From contig CM044309.1 in assembly GCA_024291935.2 (NCBI GenBank), positions 34,558,001-34,622,000 on the forward strand: a DNA stretch of 64,000 nt, given 5' to 3'. The notes beneath the pieces are model-generated. The model was not told the DNA's origin and ran no database searches. It saw only the letters and a list, made by a program, of their open reading frames with translations. This DNA comes from Okapia johnstoni (lineage: Eukaryota > Chordata > Mammalia > Artiodactyla > Giraffidae). The number at the start of each line of letters is the position of its first letter. The stretch's first letter is position 1. Below, piece after piece: positions 22,262 to 33,689 of the stretch. Both the position numbers and the translations under genes were made by a program.

Positions 22262-23604
22262 ACGACTATGACCACACTTCATTTCTCTGATGCCACAGAG
22301 CCTAGTCCTGCCTATAAGATGACATTTTAATACTTCAGCTCAAAAATAGGCATCCTTTACTTTAAAGCTCTACACCAGAAGTCTTAAACTCAAATGTGTT
22401 TTCACAGCCACAAGATTCAGTTTGAGTTTCTTCAGCCCATATTGCATATACCTTCCTCTTTTTGTCCCCTAAATTACTTGGGAAACTTAGTGACCCTTTA
22501 TTTCACTCTCCTAGTCATAATGGGTAAGAATATGAAACAGAAAAAAAAAAGCAAGACTGTGGAATTGAATGGTATGTGTCACTTGTATCAAATATTGTCA
22601 ACAGACTGACTCACTACAGCAATTAGCTGCATGGTGTCATTTCCAAGATGAAGCCAGAATGACAGAACATCACAAAGCCCAGTAAAGTGTTAGATAGCAG
22701 AGATCAGTGGCTACTTCATCAGTTGTTCAGAACTTCAGGCATGATTTACTCTTGTTACTCTGTCACAAGAAAATCTGAAAGTCTAATATTATTTCCTTCT
22801 GTGACCCTCTCACAGTAACTCAAATAAGTATAATCAAAAAGGGGTTTGTTACTCTTATAACCTGAGTCAGAGAGAATATCCAACCAGGCTCGGGTTTGAT
22901 TGACTTAGGTTTCAAAAATGTTACTGGGAATCCGTCTCACTCAGTACTTGTCCACTCTGCTCCACTTTATTCTGTATGGAGGTTGGTCGTGCACAGTAGG
23001 TAAGATGATCACCAGTAGCTTCAGACTCTAGTCTTCTCTTAGAAAATCAGAAAGGCGTTTTCTCCCAGAGTTTATGAAAAAATCCACAAAAAGATGACTT
23101 ATTTGTCCAGTTTTGTATATTTCTACTCCCATGGTCAGGGGAAGTCAGGAAGCGTGTGATGGCAAGGTTCACTAAAGTGTCATGAAATGGGGACAAGTTG
23201 TTCCTTCCAGGACATGATTCTTGTGGATGAAAAGAATCCGTTCATAATACTTAGTTTTAATATTTCTAAAACAGAGCCAAATTCTGCCTCACAGTGTTGT
23301 TGATAAATGACACAATGTTGACTTTTTGGAATGTTATTGGCACTCAGTAAGTGATAGCCATTATTATTATTCGATCTGAATTAACTGTGCAACTTTCCTT
23401 CATCGCCAAATTGTGATACTTATTTCTATAATCCCAGTTAATTATTATGTTTTTTAAGATTACTCCTCATTGTTAGTGAACAAAGAATGGAAACGTGATA
23501 ATTTTTCAGCATCAAAATATTGAACATTGTAATTTCTTATTATTTTATGATTTTAAAATGTTTTTACATACTACTATTTAAAATCTAACCAACAACTCTG
23601 GGCC
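22262..23604. other. unique DNA
   Basis: A short MIR-like scrap at 23330-23380 ('ggcactcagtaagtgatagcc') is the only repeat hint. A 71-codon frame at 22394-22609 has no domain. Confidence 0.4.
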
Positions 23605-23760
23605 CTCGGCCTGATTATCATCCTCACTTTATAAAGAAAGAAATTTAGACTTAGAGAAATTAAATGTCTTGCCTAATATCACACAGTTGGTACATAGAAA
23701 ACTGAGTACTCAAGATGAGTTCTCTCGACTCTAAATCTTGTGTTCTTCCTGGGATACTAT
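23605..23760 (-). mobile_element. MIR SINE fragment
   Basis: Antisense MIR core: 'tcctcactttataaagaaag', 'aatgtcttgcctaatatcac', 'acagttggtacatag'. Confidence 0.72.
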
Positions 23761-24535
23761 GCAATTATGGATTTACTTGTAGAAGGTATCAAATTTTTCA
23801 TAGAACCAGGGTTCTAATGGAACATTTTAAAATTGAGCACTATTTTGTCTAGAAATTAGACAACTTATTGGAAGCATTTCATAGAGTATGAGGAGCTATG
23901 CCATCTTAAAGAATTTCACTTTGACAATGACAGTTTTAAGCTAATACTATAAAAATAGCCATGCTTGTAGATAGGAAAGAAGATTGAGAAGGTAAAATTC
24001 ACCTTTCCTTCAGTTTTGCTCATCTGCAAAAGAGATGACAGTGATGATCAAACCTCCTGATATTTAGGTCTCTTACAAAAGTCACACATTACAACTATTA
24101 TTATTTTTGAGGCCATGAGCTTCATGCCATTGGATGTGTTTATAAAGAGGTCAGAAAATCACTTTTCCATGATTTGGTATGGATGTCTTTTTGTATTTTG
24201 GGAGAATGATAGTATCATTAGTCTCCAAACTGGGGCTGTTAATAGTTTACATGATTTAGCATTTTTGCAGAATCAAGGGGTCACTGGACCCTAAACTGCC
24301 AGTTGCTTTTAAGAATTCTTTTAATTCTAAATCCATGGTTCTCTCTCTATATTCACTATTGATCCATTTTTAAAGACCACCAATATTATCAATAAGGCAT
24401 ATACTCAATGATTTTCAAACTATTATGTTTTTTGATCTAGTGAGCAAATACAAGAGTGTTTTATTTAAGATATCCAGAATTCTGCTCCAGGGTTTCTTAA
24501 ATTACTTGCCTGTAAATCTCAATGTACAGCTGCAT
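23761..24535. other. unique AT-rich DNA
   Basis: Possible MIR trace at 24010-24080 ('gctcatctgcaaaagagatg'). No coding signal. Confidence 0.4.
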
Positions 24536-24620
24536 TCAGTTCCCATGGCAACCAACTTGATCTAGATCCTCTGCTTTGGCAACCTGGGTTCTTTACCACT
24601 AGCAACACCTGGGAAGTCCC
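24536..24620 (-). mobile_element. Bov-tA or CHR tRNA-head fragment
   Basis: 'ggttctttaccactagcaac' then 'acctgggaagtccc' is the antisense head. The part upstream is diverged. Confidence 0.65.
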
Positions 24621-25484
24621 ATTTAGAATATACTTTTACACATATTTACACACATTTACATATTTACACAAGGACTCCTTTAATCCTTCCAGAACTTTTT
24701 ATTTTTAATCAAGGGATAGTATACACACAGCTAAAGGTACATATGACAACTGTAGTTCAGTAATTTTTGACAAATACATCTACCCATATTTCAAACAAGA
24801 TATAGAAAATTGTTATTGTTCCAAAAAATTAGCTCATACTCCTTCCCAGTAAATGTCCTCCTTCTAAAGGCATAGAATAGTTTTATGTCTTCTAGAGCTT
24901 TATCTAAATGAACTTGTGTAGTATTTATGTTGTAGACCTGGCTTCTTTATCTCAGCAAAAAAGTTTTGAGGTTCATTTTGCTGTTCTCTCTATGGGCAGT
25001 TTGTTCCATAAAATTGCTAAATAGTATTTCATTGTATAGATCAAAATTCTATAACTCTTCTGCTGAAGGACATTTGGATTATTTCAAGTTTGAGGTTAAC
25101 AATAATAAAGTTGCTAAGGGGCATTTGTGTGCCGATATTGTGTGGAAATGTGCTTTTGTTTCTCTTTCACCCAAGTGCAACTGCCAAGCCATAGCAATTT
25201 TATACCTATGTGTGTAACTTTATAAGATACTGCGAGGCAGTATTCCAAAATGATTGTACTATGTTACATTCTCAGTGGTAATATTTGAGATTTTTGAATG
25301 TTTCACAGCCTCATCAATATAAAGTGTGTCATTCTTTTAAAATTTAGCCACAGTAGCAGATGTCTAGTAATGTCTGTGGTTTTCATTTGCATTTTTTTGA
25401 TGACCAGTGATACTGAGAACTTTTTTGTCTACTTATTGGTCGTTTGCATGCTTTCCTTCGTGAGTTGTCTGTTAAATTTTCAAA

Positions 25485-25530
25485 AAAAATTTTTTATTGA
25501 AGTATAGTTGATTCACAATTTTTTTTACAA
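25485..25530 (-). mobile_element. tiny L1 3' end insertion
   Basis: 'tttttattgaagtatagttg' plus 'attcacaa' is the antisense 3' tip of an artiodactyl L1. It interrupts the older L1 where 'gttaaattttc' should continue. Confidence 0.5.
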
Positions 25531-25924
25531 TTTTTCTCCACTTAATTGTTTTTTTTGTTCTTTTTTTCCCGCTAAAATTGTAGGAGTTCTTTACATGTTC
25601 TGCAGACAGAACAGTTCTTCAGATATATGTGTTATGAATATTGTCTTCCAGTCCGTGTCTTGTCCGTTTTCTTGACAGTGACTTTTGATGGATGGATGCT
25701 TAAGTTTTAAGGAAGTCCAATTTATCACTTTTTAAATTTTGTTGCTGGCAACTTCTGAGCCCCAATTAAGAAATCTTTACCTGTTAGTGGGCTTATGAAG
25801 ACATTCTCCTATATTGTCTGTTAGAGGAGCACTTTCCATTAAAATTTCTATCTGCCCTGTCCAATATATTACCTTGAGCTACACTGATCATTAAGCATTT
25901 AAACTTTCATTTAGTGTTTTCTTT

Positions 25925-26045
25925 AATGTTTTTTAAATTGTGGTAAAAGTTACATAATATAAGACATATTATTTTAACCATATTTAAATGTACAGTTCAG
26001 TGGCACTAAGACACAACACTGTTGTACAAGTCTCACCATCATCCA
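25925..26045 (-). mobile_element. L1 3' UTR fragment inside older L1
   Basis: 'aaattgtggtaaaagttaca' to 'tgtacagttcagtggcac' and 'tcaccatcatccatc' is the antisense of an L1MA/L1MB-like 3' UTR, placed between two pieces of the host L1's ORF2. Confidence 0.65.
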
Positions 26046-26394
26046 TCCTCAAATCAGTTGAAATTCAATTTTGTATGGCTATTTGTGGTTAACGGCTGTT
26101 GTATTATACAATATATAAAGCTCTATATTTTTAACTTTTATATGGATATCTACAATTCATCTCAAATTATTATATTGTTGATTTTGTTATTTGAGATACT
26201 GGCAGAAAATCATCTTTCTCTTCATTTGTTTACCCAGTTGTTCCACTATCATTAAATTGTCTTATCAAAAACAATTTACTAGGTATTACTCTGTTTCTGA
26301 ACCCTCTATTTTGTTCCATTGATTTATTCCCTGTCTTTATTTCAAATACAATGTTGACTTGGTTACTGGAGGTTTATATCTATGTCTTAGAATC

Positions 26395-26611
26395 TAGTGC
26401 TAAGTCACTTCAGTCTCACCTGACTCTTTACAACCTGTGGACTGTAGCCCACCAGGCTCCTCTCTCCGTGGGGTTTCCCAGGCAGGAATATTAGAATGGG
26501 TTGCTATTTCCTTCTCCAGGGGATCTTCCAGACCCAGGAATCGAACCTGCATTTCTTAACATCTCCTGCATTGGCAAGTGGGTTTTTTTTTTTTTTAATC
26601 ACTGGCACCCC
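26395..26611 (-). mobile_element. Bov-tA SINE inside L1
   Basis: Body first ('aagtcacttcagtctcacc'), then 'tcctgcattggcaagtggg' and a T-run in place of part of the head. L1 sequence continues after it. Confidence 0.88.
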
Positions 26612-26744
26612 CTGTAGTATGTTCATCAATTTTTTTTAAACTATTGTTTTGCTTTTCTAGTCCTTTGCATTTTTATGTAAAAGAATATCTTTGTGAAATT
26701 TTGACTGAGAAAGTCTGCATCCACAGACACTTAAAAAAATCCTA

Positions 26745-26880
26745 ATGTATGGTGACAGATGTTAACTAGACATTGTAAGAATCATTTTACAATATATACA
26801 AACATTGGATCATTATATTGTACACTTGAAACTTGTATAATATTATATGTCAAGTATATCTCAATAAGAAATTCTAATAA
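26745..26880 (+). mobile_element. L1 3' end, sense
   Basis: 'aatgtatggtgacagatg', 'ttaactagacattgtaag', 'gtacacttgaaacttgta', 'tatctcaataagaaattc' follow the L1M 3' UTR to its A-rich end. Confidence 0.75.
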
Positions 26881-27427
26881 ATCCTTTTTGTTATAGACTC
26901 TGTTTCTATTGCTCAATTCACCATTTTTTAATCAATGAGATATTAAGTAAAATTCTCAAGACCACAGAGAGGGTTAGATTTTTAACCTAGATTTTTCTGG
27001 TTCCTCATCTTGCACTAACCATATTTTCACTTACCAACTTATAAAAAGATAGTTCAGTGAAAATGATCAATTTTCTCAGAAGAATAGTGTCAAGGAAGAT
27101 ATATATATATATATATATAACATGTATATAAATGCCAGTTATCAATGCTGTCTTAAGACAGCTATAATTTTGTCTACATCCCTCTCCCCTATATAGCAAG
27201 ACAACTACATATCCTATTGTACAGGGACTATTTGGGCTATAATTCATGCTTTTTTAGTTCTCTTCCTTATACCTACATGCAATCATTCATAATTGCCTTC
27301 TATTTTACCACCTTCTCTCCTGAGCTGAAGAAGAGATGATTTAACCTGCCTCATTCCCAGTATCTCTAAAGCACGCACATGCACACATGCATGAATTAGA
27401 TTTCACCAACATTTAAAAGTTTTTATT
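26881..27427. other. unique AT-rich DNA
   Basis: A (TA)n run at 27099-27119 lies in it. No gene recognised. Confidence 0.4.
27099..27119. repeat. (TA)n microsatellite
   Basis: About 10 uninterrupted AT units. Confidence 0.95.
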
Positions 27428-27614
27428 CTCAAAAGACACTGTTAAGAAAGTAAAAAGATAAACAACAGAATGGAAAAATATATGCAAAGCATACATCTAA
27501 CAAAGGTTTTTTAGAATATACAAAGAACAGGTAATTGCTTACTAATGGGTATAAAGACCCCAAGGAACAGAAGGATTTGAGAAAGAGAAAAAAGTATTTG
27601 AACATTTTGCTACA

Positions 27615-27745
27615 GAATATATGGATATGTAATATATATGATAAATAAGGTATATATAATATATACATTTATTCTGTAGTATGTATATAAATTCTATATA
27701 TAGTATATATATGAATCTATAAATATATATATATATAATAAACAC
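27615..27745. repeat. AT-rich imperfect repeat
   Basis: Runs of TATA with short spacers between two parts of the L1. Likely microsatellite growth within the element. Confidence 0.85.
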
Positions 27746-27773
27746 TTAAAAATGCTCAACTTCTTTATGCATT

Positions 27774-27926
27774 GTTGTTGTTCAGTTGCCAAGTCATGTC
27801 TGACTCTTTGTGACCGCATGCACTGCAGCACACCAGGCTTCCCTGTTCCTCACCTTCTGGAGTTTGCCCAAGTTGATATCCTTTGGCTCAATGATGCCAT
27901 CCAGCTATCTCATTGTCCATCGCCCC
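27774..27926 (-). mobile_element. BovB LINE 3' end with 14-bp target duplication
   Basis: 153 bases of antisense BovB 3' end, from 'gttgttgttcagttgccaag' to 'cattgtccatcgcccc'. Exact duplication 'cttctttatgcatt' at 27760-27773 and 27927-27940, made of L1 sequence. It shows target-primed insertion with strong 5' truncation. Confidence 0.95.
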
Positions 27927-28310
27927 CTTCTTTATGCATTAAGGAAATGCAAATTAAAACCATGAAGAAACACAAGTACCTTTTGATTAAATTATCTAAA
28001 ATGAAAAAGATTGACAATACCAGGCGTTGAGGTATATATGGAACAACTCGAACTCTTATACACTGTTGGTGGGAATGCAAAATGATAGAGCCACTTTGGA
28101 AAATAGGTTGGCAATTTCCTTAAAAGTTAAACATACATCCAGTCATTCTACTCTTATGTATTTATCGGAGAGAAATTCAAACAACCATTCAAAGATTTGT
28201 ACCTGGCTATTCATACCAGCTTCAGTTGTAATAGACAAAAATGTGGATATAACCCTAATGTCCATCAGTATGTGAGAGGATAAACATATTTGTGGTATAT
28301 CCAAATATTT

Positions 28311-29197
28311 CCCACTAAAATGATTTCATTATCTACAATTAAAAAGACACAGACTAACATGCCTTGTTCAGGAGGAAGCCAAATTGCACTCCGAATTTGG
28401 GATAGTTCTCAGCTGGCCTTGTGTGCTCCTGCAGTCTGGTAAACTCCTACAGTCTGTTTGAGACACTGCTCTGGCATTTCTCTTTGGCAGTGTCCCCACT
28501 CCTTCTCCACCAGGGAAGCCCTTCTTCTCGTAACAAAGTTTATTTCTGCTTGCTTTGGACAACTATTATGGAGTCCATTTATTAAATTGAGTGACTGATA
28601 ATTTTGTAACAAAGGCCATATCTTATTTATCTTTGCTTCCATTTTTTCAACTACAAGGATAAATAGATAAATGTATGAACACTTATGGAAAAGATACCCA
28701 AATGTTCTCTAGGTGGGTGTATGGCCATGTGTAAATGAGCAGCCCCTTTTTGGGCTCCTTAGATGGACTAAGTTTGGCTCAAGTTTTGCAGGAAAGTCAT
28801 GGATTTTACTTTTAGAAAAGATTTTTGAGAATATAAGAGATGGTTTCCATGCTACGTGACAAGGTTCTGAGAAGGTCAGAGCAATAAAGAATTCTGAAAT
28901 ACAAGAGTAGACTTGCATAAAATCCAAGGTGATAAATGTCATTAAAAGACCAACTTGCTCTTCCGCCTGGCCCTGTGGGCTGTGTCTTGTCTATACACCC
29001 CGTGAAACCGAAAATTCTGGTTCTTTCCCAGCAGTACAGTGGGCCGCTGCCAATATTTAGCTTAATAATTTGACCTTTAACCTTTTGGGGCAGGGACTGT
29101 TTTGAGAGTCTGATGGAAATGAAAATGCCTCTTCTTAGCAAAAGATTTGCCTAAATACATCCACAATTTTATATATAATATTAGGGATTTTACTCTT
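28311..29197. other. unique DNA, possible LTR trace
   Basis: 28400-28560 contains 'agttctcagctggccttgtg' and 'aacaaagtttatttctgc', which gives a faint impression of an LTR end. The support is too weak for a call. A 109-codon minus-strand frame (28812-29141) has no recognised domain. Confidence 0.3.
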
Positions 29198-29205
29198 CTG
29201 TAAAC

Positions 29206-29624
29206 CAGGGGTCCTTAACCCCCAGGCCATGGAACAATACCAGTTCATGGCCTGTTGGGAACTGGCCACACAGCAGAAGTGAGTGGTGGTCGAGTGAGAG
29301 AAGCTTCATTTGTATTTACAACCACTTCCCATTGTTAGCAACACTTTGGGTGTCGCTGTCTCCCATCACCCCTAGATGAGATCTTCTAGTTGTAGGAAAA
29401 CAAGCTCAGGGCTCCTGCTGATTCTGCATATGGTGAGTTGTATAATTATTTCATTATATATCACAATATTATAATAATAGAAATAAAGTGTACAACAAAT
29501 GTTATGTGTTTGAATCATCACCAAAGCTATTCGCTACCCCTCAACACCCCCATCCCTGCGGGTCCATGGAAAAATTGTCTTCCAAGAACTCAGTCCCTGG
29601 TGCCAAAAAGATTGGAGACTGCTG
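29206..29624. mobile_element. hAT-type DNA transposon, non-autonomous
   Basis: Left end 'caggggtccttaacc'; right end, read inwards, 'cagcagtctccaatc'. The 8-base flanks 'ctgtaaac' (29198-29205) and 'ctataaac' (29625-29632) fit the 8-bp target duplication of hAT elements, with one change. Internal text such as 'ggaaaaattgtcttcc' and 'atctagttgtaggaaaac'-like parts belongs to a mammalian MER-type hAT family whose exact name I cannot give. No transposase remains. Confidence 0.8.
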
Positions 29625-29716
29625 CTATAAACCAACAAGATAAAAATCCTGCCCCAAATAGTAACAGGATAGCATCTCATCAGGATAACCTTAACTGCTG
29701 CTTTTTAGCATCTCCT

Positions 29717-29928
29717 TGTCTGTGTGTGTTATTTGCTCAGTCGTGTCTGACTCTTTTGACCCCATGGACTATATATAGCCTGCCAAGCTCCTCTGTCCAT
29801 GGAATTCTCCAGGCAAGGATACTGGAGAGGGTTACCATTTCCTTCTTTAGGGATCTTCCCGACCCAGGGATCGAACTTGGGTCTCCTGCATTAGCAGGCG
29901 GATTCTTTACCATCTGAGCCGCCAGTGA
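29717..29928 (-). mobile_element. Bov-tA SINE with 10-bp target duplication
   Basis: Complete minus-strand copy, head at right ('accatctgagccgccagtga'). 'agcatctcct' occurs at 29707-29716 and 29929-29938. Confidence 0.94.
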
Positions 29929-29938
29929 AGCATCTCCT

Positions 29939-30479
29939 CAGTGAAAGGTTTTTGAATCTTTTCTATCTTCTTCATTCCTACCTCCTTCTCCCTTTAATAA
30001 TATCTCTCCGAAAGGGTAACAATAATCATGCAACCAGGCTCCTCATTTCTATTTCCTTCTAAACCCTGCACACTCTTGCTGCATTTCAAAGAGCCCATCT
30101 CTTCACATCACTTCACTTTCAATAATCTTCAAGGTCAAGTTCAAATTTATCAGAAAGCACTTGAACACCAGATTTTGGCATGAGTCCCTTGCTTTCCATC
30201 TCCTGCAACTCTCCATCTTGACTCTTTTCTCCAGGCATATCAACCTTCCTAGAGCACAAATGATGTAAGAAAGCTGCTGCCTCCATACTTGCCTCCTTCC
30301 CTGGTCCCCACCCAACCTCCAGCCCTGTCAGTGACTAATCCTGTTAATCTCTCACAGATTAGTTCTGTTATTGAGAGCATTAACTGAGCTAGCCTCAGCC
30401 ATCCTTAGCTAGGACAGTGGTAATTCTGTTATTTCACAGCCTATATCTACCCTCCTATGCTTATCCCTCTGCAATTAAT
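29939..30479. other. unique DNA, pyrimidine-rich
   Basis: A 70-codon minus-strand frame (30103-30315) has no recognised domain. No repeat family seen. Confidence 0.4.
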
Positions 30480-30600
30480 CATTGATTTTCTTGTCTGTCT
30501 CTCTGACCAGATTCTAGGTAGCTTTAGGGCAAGAATCCTGTCTTAGTACTTGAGTGCCTGATTCTGAGGTCTCTAAGTGAATGAATATATTTTGCCTCTT
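30480..30600 (+). mobile_element. L2-like LINE 3' end
   Basis: 'accagattctaggtagcttt' then 'agggcaagaatcctgtctta' and 'gtgaatgaatat' resemble the L2 3' end. Confidence 0.5.
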
Positions 30601-31114
30601 GCTTCCCTCAGAATACGTTTAAGAGAGGGTTGTCCCCTGAGTTCTTGGTTCAGAAACACTGGATGAATTTGCTAGGGAAATCTTCCTGCATCAAGAAGGC
30701 CAGCTTTGCATGACTCAGCTTCTGATCATCTTTGCTTCAGATCCTTCCAGCTTCTGCAGTACATGAAAGGCATGACCTACATGCAGACTTTATAATTCAA
30801 GGATTAAGTTTAAATGTATGATAGAAGGGGAACTTGTCCCAATATAGAGAAATATCACTTTTCAGAATTTCAAGATAATAAAAATGAAAAATTGAAGAAG
30901 CAAGAATTGCTGACAATAATGACTCAGAAAGTAGGATGATTTAGAGAAAGTTTCTGGGGGAAAAAGACATTCGGTGACTGATATTTTCTGCTTTTCTCAC
31001 AGAGCTCAATGTTTAAAAAATGACATCATTGAATCTTTTTGACCATCACAAGGATATTCCCTGGTGACCATTAATCCTCCAGTCACCAGTGTGGATACCA
31101 AGCCCAAGGGTGAG
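30601..31114. other. unique DNA
   Basis: No repeat or coding signal noticed. Confidence 0.4.
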
Positions 31115-31125
31115 AGAGGCAAGGG

Positions 31126-31343
31126 AAAAGTAAAAGCGTAGTCTCTCAGTTGTGTCCCACTTTTTTTGCGACCCCATGAACTGTAGCTCACCAGACTCCT
31201 CTGTCCAAGGCATTCTCCAGGCAAGAATACTGGAGTCGTAGCCATTCTCTTCTCCAGGAGATCTTCCCGACCCAGGGATTGAACCCAGATCTCCCATACT
31301 CCAGGCAGATTCTTTGCCAACTGAGCCACTGGGGAAGCCCAAA
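31126..31343 (-). mobile_element. Bov-tA SINE with 11-bp target duplication
   Basis: Complete minus-strand copy ('ctcagttgtgtcccac' to 'aactgagccactggggaagc'). 'agaggcaaggg' is repeated exactly at 31115-31125 and 31344-31354. A 101-codon reading frame through it is a chance product of the SINE. Confidence 0.95.
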
Positions 31344-31792
31344 AGAGGCAAGGGTCCTCAGCAAATATTCAGTAGCTGAATTCATTGAAAATTTTAATCT
31401 CAGGTTCACTCTTGCATTCATTCAGGCTTTCCTCCTCTGAGAAACAATTTTTTAAACCCTTGCTGTTTGCCGAATCTCAGGCTAGGCTCTGGTGATTTAG
31501 ATATAACCAAATGTCAATCTCTGCTACAGAGGTTTTTCCTTTTTTTTTTTTTTTTTGGTGTATATGTGTGTGTAAAAAAAAGCATAAAATTCACCCTTCC
31601 AATAATTTCCAAGAGTACAGATCAACACTGTCAACCATAGGCATGTTGTTCTGCAACAGATCACTGGGAACCACGCCCCTCACTCTCCTGACTGAGTGAA
31701 CTTCCATGCCCACTGCACAACATTCCTCACCTGCCCCTACTTCTAGCCCCTGGTTCACCTTCTATTTTCTGTTTCTACAATTTGACTACTTT

Positions 31793-32950
31793 CAGTTTCA
31801 GTTCAGTTGCTCAGTCGTGTCCGACTCTTTGCGACCCCATGAACCACAGCACGCCAGGCCTCCTTGTCCATCACCAACTCCCGGAGTCCACCCAAACCCA
31901 TGTCCATTGAGTCGGTGATGCATTCCAACCATCTCATCTTCTGTTGTCCCCTTCTCCTCCTGCCCTCAATCTTTCCCAGTGTCAGGGTCTTTTCAAATGA
32001 GTCAGCTCTTCACATCAGGTGGCCAAAGTATTGGAGTTTCAGCTTCAAAATCAATCTTACCAGTGAATACCCAGGACTGATCTCCCTTAGGGTGGACTGG
32101 TTGGATATGCTTGCACTCCAAGGGACTCTCAAGAGTCTTCTCCAACACCACAGTTCAAAAGCATCAATTCTTCGGTGTTCAGCTTTCATTATAGTCCAAC
32201 TCTCACATCCGTACATGACCACTGGAAAAACCATAGCCTTGACTAGACGGACTTTTGTTGGCAAAGTAATGTCTATGTTTTTTAGTATTCTGTGTAGTTT
32301 GGTCATAACTTTCCTTCCAAGGAGTAAGCGTCTTTTAATTTCATGGCTAGAGTCACCATCTGCAGTGATTTTGGAGCCCAGAAAAATAAAGTCTGACACT
32401 GTTTGCACTGTTTCCCCATCTATTTGCCATGAAGTGATGGGACCAGATGCCATGATCTTAGTTTTCTGAATGTTGAGCTTTAAGCCAACTTTTTCACTCT
32501 CCTCTTTCACTTTCATCAAGAGGCTTTTTAGTTCCTCTACACTTTCTGCCATAAGGGTGGTGTCATCTGCATATCTGAGGTTATTGATATTTCTCCCAAC
32601 AATCTTGATTCCAGGTTGTGCTTCTTCCAGCCCAGCGTTTCTCATGATGTACTCTGCATGTAAGTTAAATAATCAGGGTGACAATATACAGCCTTGACGT
32701 ACTCTTTTTCCTGTTTGGAACCCGTCTGTTGTTCCCTGTCCAGTTCTAACTGTTGCTTCCTGACCTGCATACAGGTTTCTCAAGAGGCAGGTCAGGTTGT
32801 CTGGTATTCCCATCTCTTTCAGAATTTGCCACAGTTTATTGTGATCCACACAGTCAAAGGCTTTGGCATAGTCAATAAAGCAGAAATAGATGTTTTTCTG
32901 GAACTCTCTTGATTTTTTGATGATCCAGTGGATGTTGGCAGTTTGATCTC
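31793..32950 (-). mobile_element. BovB LINE, 5'-truncated, 11-bp target duplication
   Basis: 1.16 kb minus-strand BovB covering RT motif A to the 3' end. Exact flank duplication 'ttgactacttt' at 31782-31792 and 32951-32961, inside L1. The 3' tail is TCAG-rich. Truncation lies just upstream of the motif A region (32940). Confidence 0.96.
32010..32935 (-). pseudogene. BovB reverse transcriptase relic
   Basis: In the intact element this encodes the RT of an RTE-clade LINE, which copies its RNA at a nicked target. Visible here: the motif A region (AKAFDCVD) near 32860, motif B region, and an intact YADD at residues 25-28 of the 211-codon downstream frame (32010-32645), followed by the thumb-like '[17 protein letters not shown]' and '[15 protein letters not shown]'. 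A stop codon (antisense of tca at 32673-32675) replaces the Cys of LSPCLF, and another break follows FGHLM. The endonuclease domain is absent by truncation. Not functional. Confidence 0.93.
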
Positions 32951-33589
32951 TTGACTACTTTAGATACCTCCTGTGAGTGGAATCATGCAGTATTTGTCCT
33001 TCTGTGACTGACTTATTTCACTTGGCATAATGTCCTCCAGGTTTGTCCATTTAGCATATGACTGGATTTCCTTCTTTTTTAATCTTGAATAATATTCCGT
33101 TGTAAGTATATACATTTTCTTCATTCATCCACTGATGGACATTTAGGTACAACCTTTTGCTTATTGTGAATAATAACCAAATGTAAGCAAATGTCTTTTT
33201 GAGATTCTGTTTTCAGTTCTTTTGGATATATACTCAAAAGTGAAGTTACTGAGTCATATAGCGATTCTATTTTTAATTTTTAGCACCTTCCATACTACTT
33301 TCCATGGTGGCTATACCATTTTACATTCCCGCGAACAGTGAAAAAGGGTTCCAATTTCTCCACACCTTTGCCAACATTTATTGTCTTTTTTTAAAATAAC
33401 AATCATCTTGACAGATATGAGGTGATATCTCATTGTGTTTTTGATTAGTGATAATTAGTTATGTTAAGAATATTTTCATATGCTTTACAGCACTTGTATA
33501 TTTTCTTTGGAGAAATACTTTTGTGTTTCTTTGTATGAAACATATTTCAGTATTTCATATTCTCAATAATTTTTTTCCATAACTTTATG

Positions 33590-33660
33590 GGGTGGGTGTA
33601 TTTATTATTCCTGTTTTTTCAGTAAAGAAACTGAGGCACAGAGAAATTAAATAGCATATA
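33590..33660 (-). mobile_element. MIR fragment
   Basis: 'cagtaaagaaactgaggcac' then 'agagaaattaaatagc' is the antisense MIR core, squeezed between two L1 copies. Confidence 0.55.
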
Positions 33661-33689
33661 GTTTTTCTCAGTTATACATATATATTCTT

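Larger units (their letters stand above)
24690..26710 (-). mobile_element. old L1, long minus-strand copy with three later insertions
   Basis: Antisense L1 from the 3' UTR into the C-terminal half of ORF2. Segments 24690-25480, 25530-25925, 26130-26395 and 26612-26710 are collinear with L1: examples are 'ggacatttggattatttcaag', 'tctgtggttttcatttgc', 'cttttgatggatggatgc', 'ttttgttccattgatttatt', 'agtcctttgcatttttatg' (quoted in part). The gaps are a small L1 scrap, an L1 3' UTR piece and a Bov-tA. Confidence 0.75.
27428..28310 (+). mobile_element. L1 ORF2 3' region, split by BovB
   Basis: Sense L1: 'cactgttaagaaagtaaaaa' through 'aaaaatgctcaac', then after the BovB insertion 'aaggaaatgcaaattaaaac' to 'cactgttggtgggaatgc' and 'aaatgtggatataaccctaa'. 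Frames are destroyed. An AT-rich expansion (27615-27745) interrupts the left half. Confidence 0.85.
31560..33490 (-). mobile_element. L1 (L1MA/B-like) minus-strand copy, split by BovB
   Basis: 31560-31792 is antisense L1 3' UTR ('catgttgttctgcaacag', 'cacctgcccctacttc', 'tacaatttgactacttt'); after the BovB it resumes at 32951 with 'agatacctcctgtgagtgg', 'catgcagtatttgtcc', 'ttgaataatattccgttg', 'ggtggctataccatttt' up to about 33490. Confidence 0.88.

Noticed and set aside
28400..28570. LTR end
   Set aside because: Only a vague resemblance; no paired end, TATA box or target duplication could be identified.
29438..29917. 159-codon plus-strand frame
   Set aside because: Runs from the hAT element straight into an antisense Bov-tA; no coherent protein.
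31046..31351. 101-107 codon minus-strand frames
   Set aside because: Translation of a sense-read Bov-tA; the same peptides (such as GSIPGSGRSPGEENG) recur with many SINE copies.
31864..32469. 201-codon plus-strand frame
   Set aside because: Antisense shadow of the BovB RT; similar shadows occur at 35427-36385 and 42615-43199.
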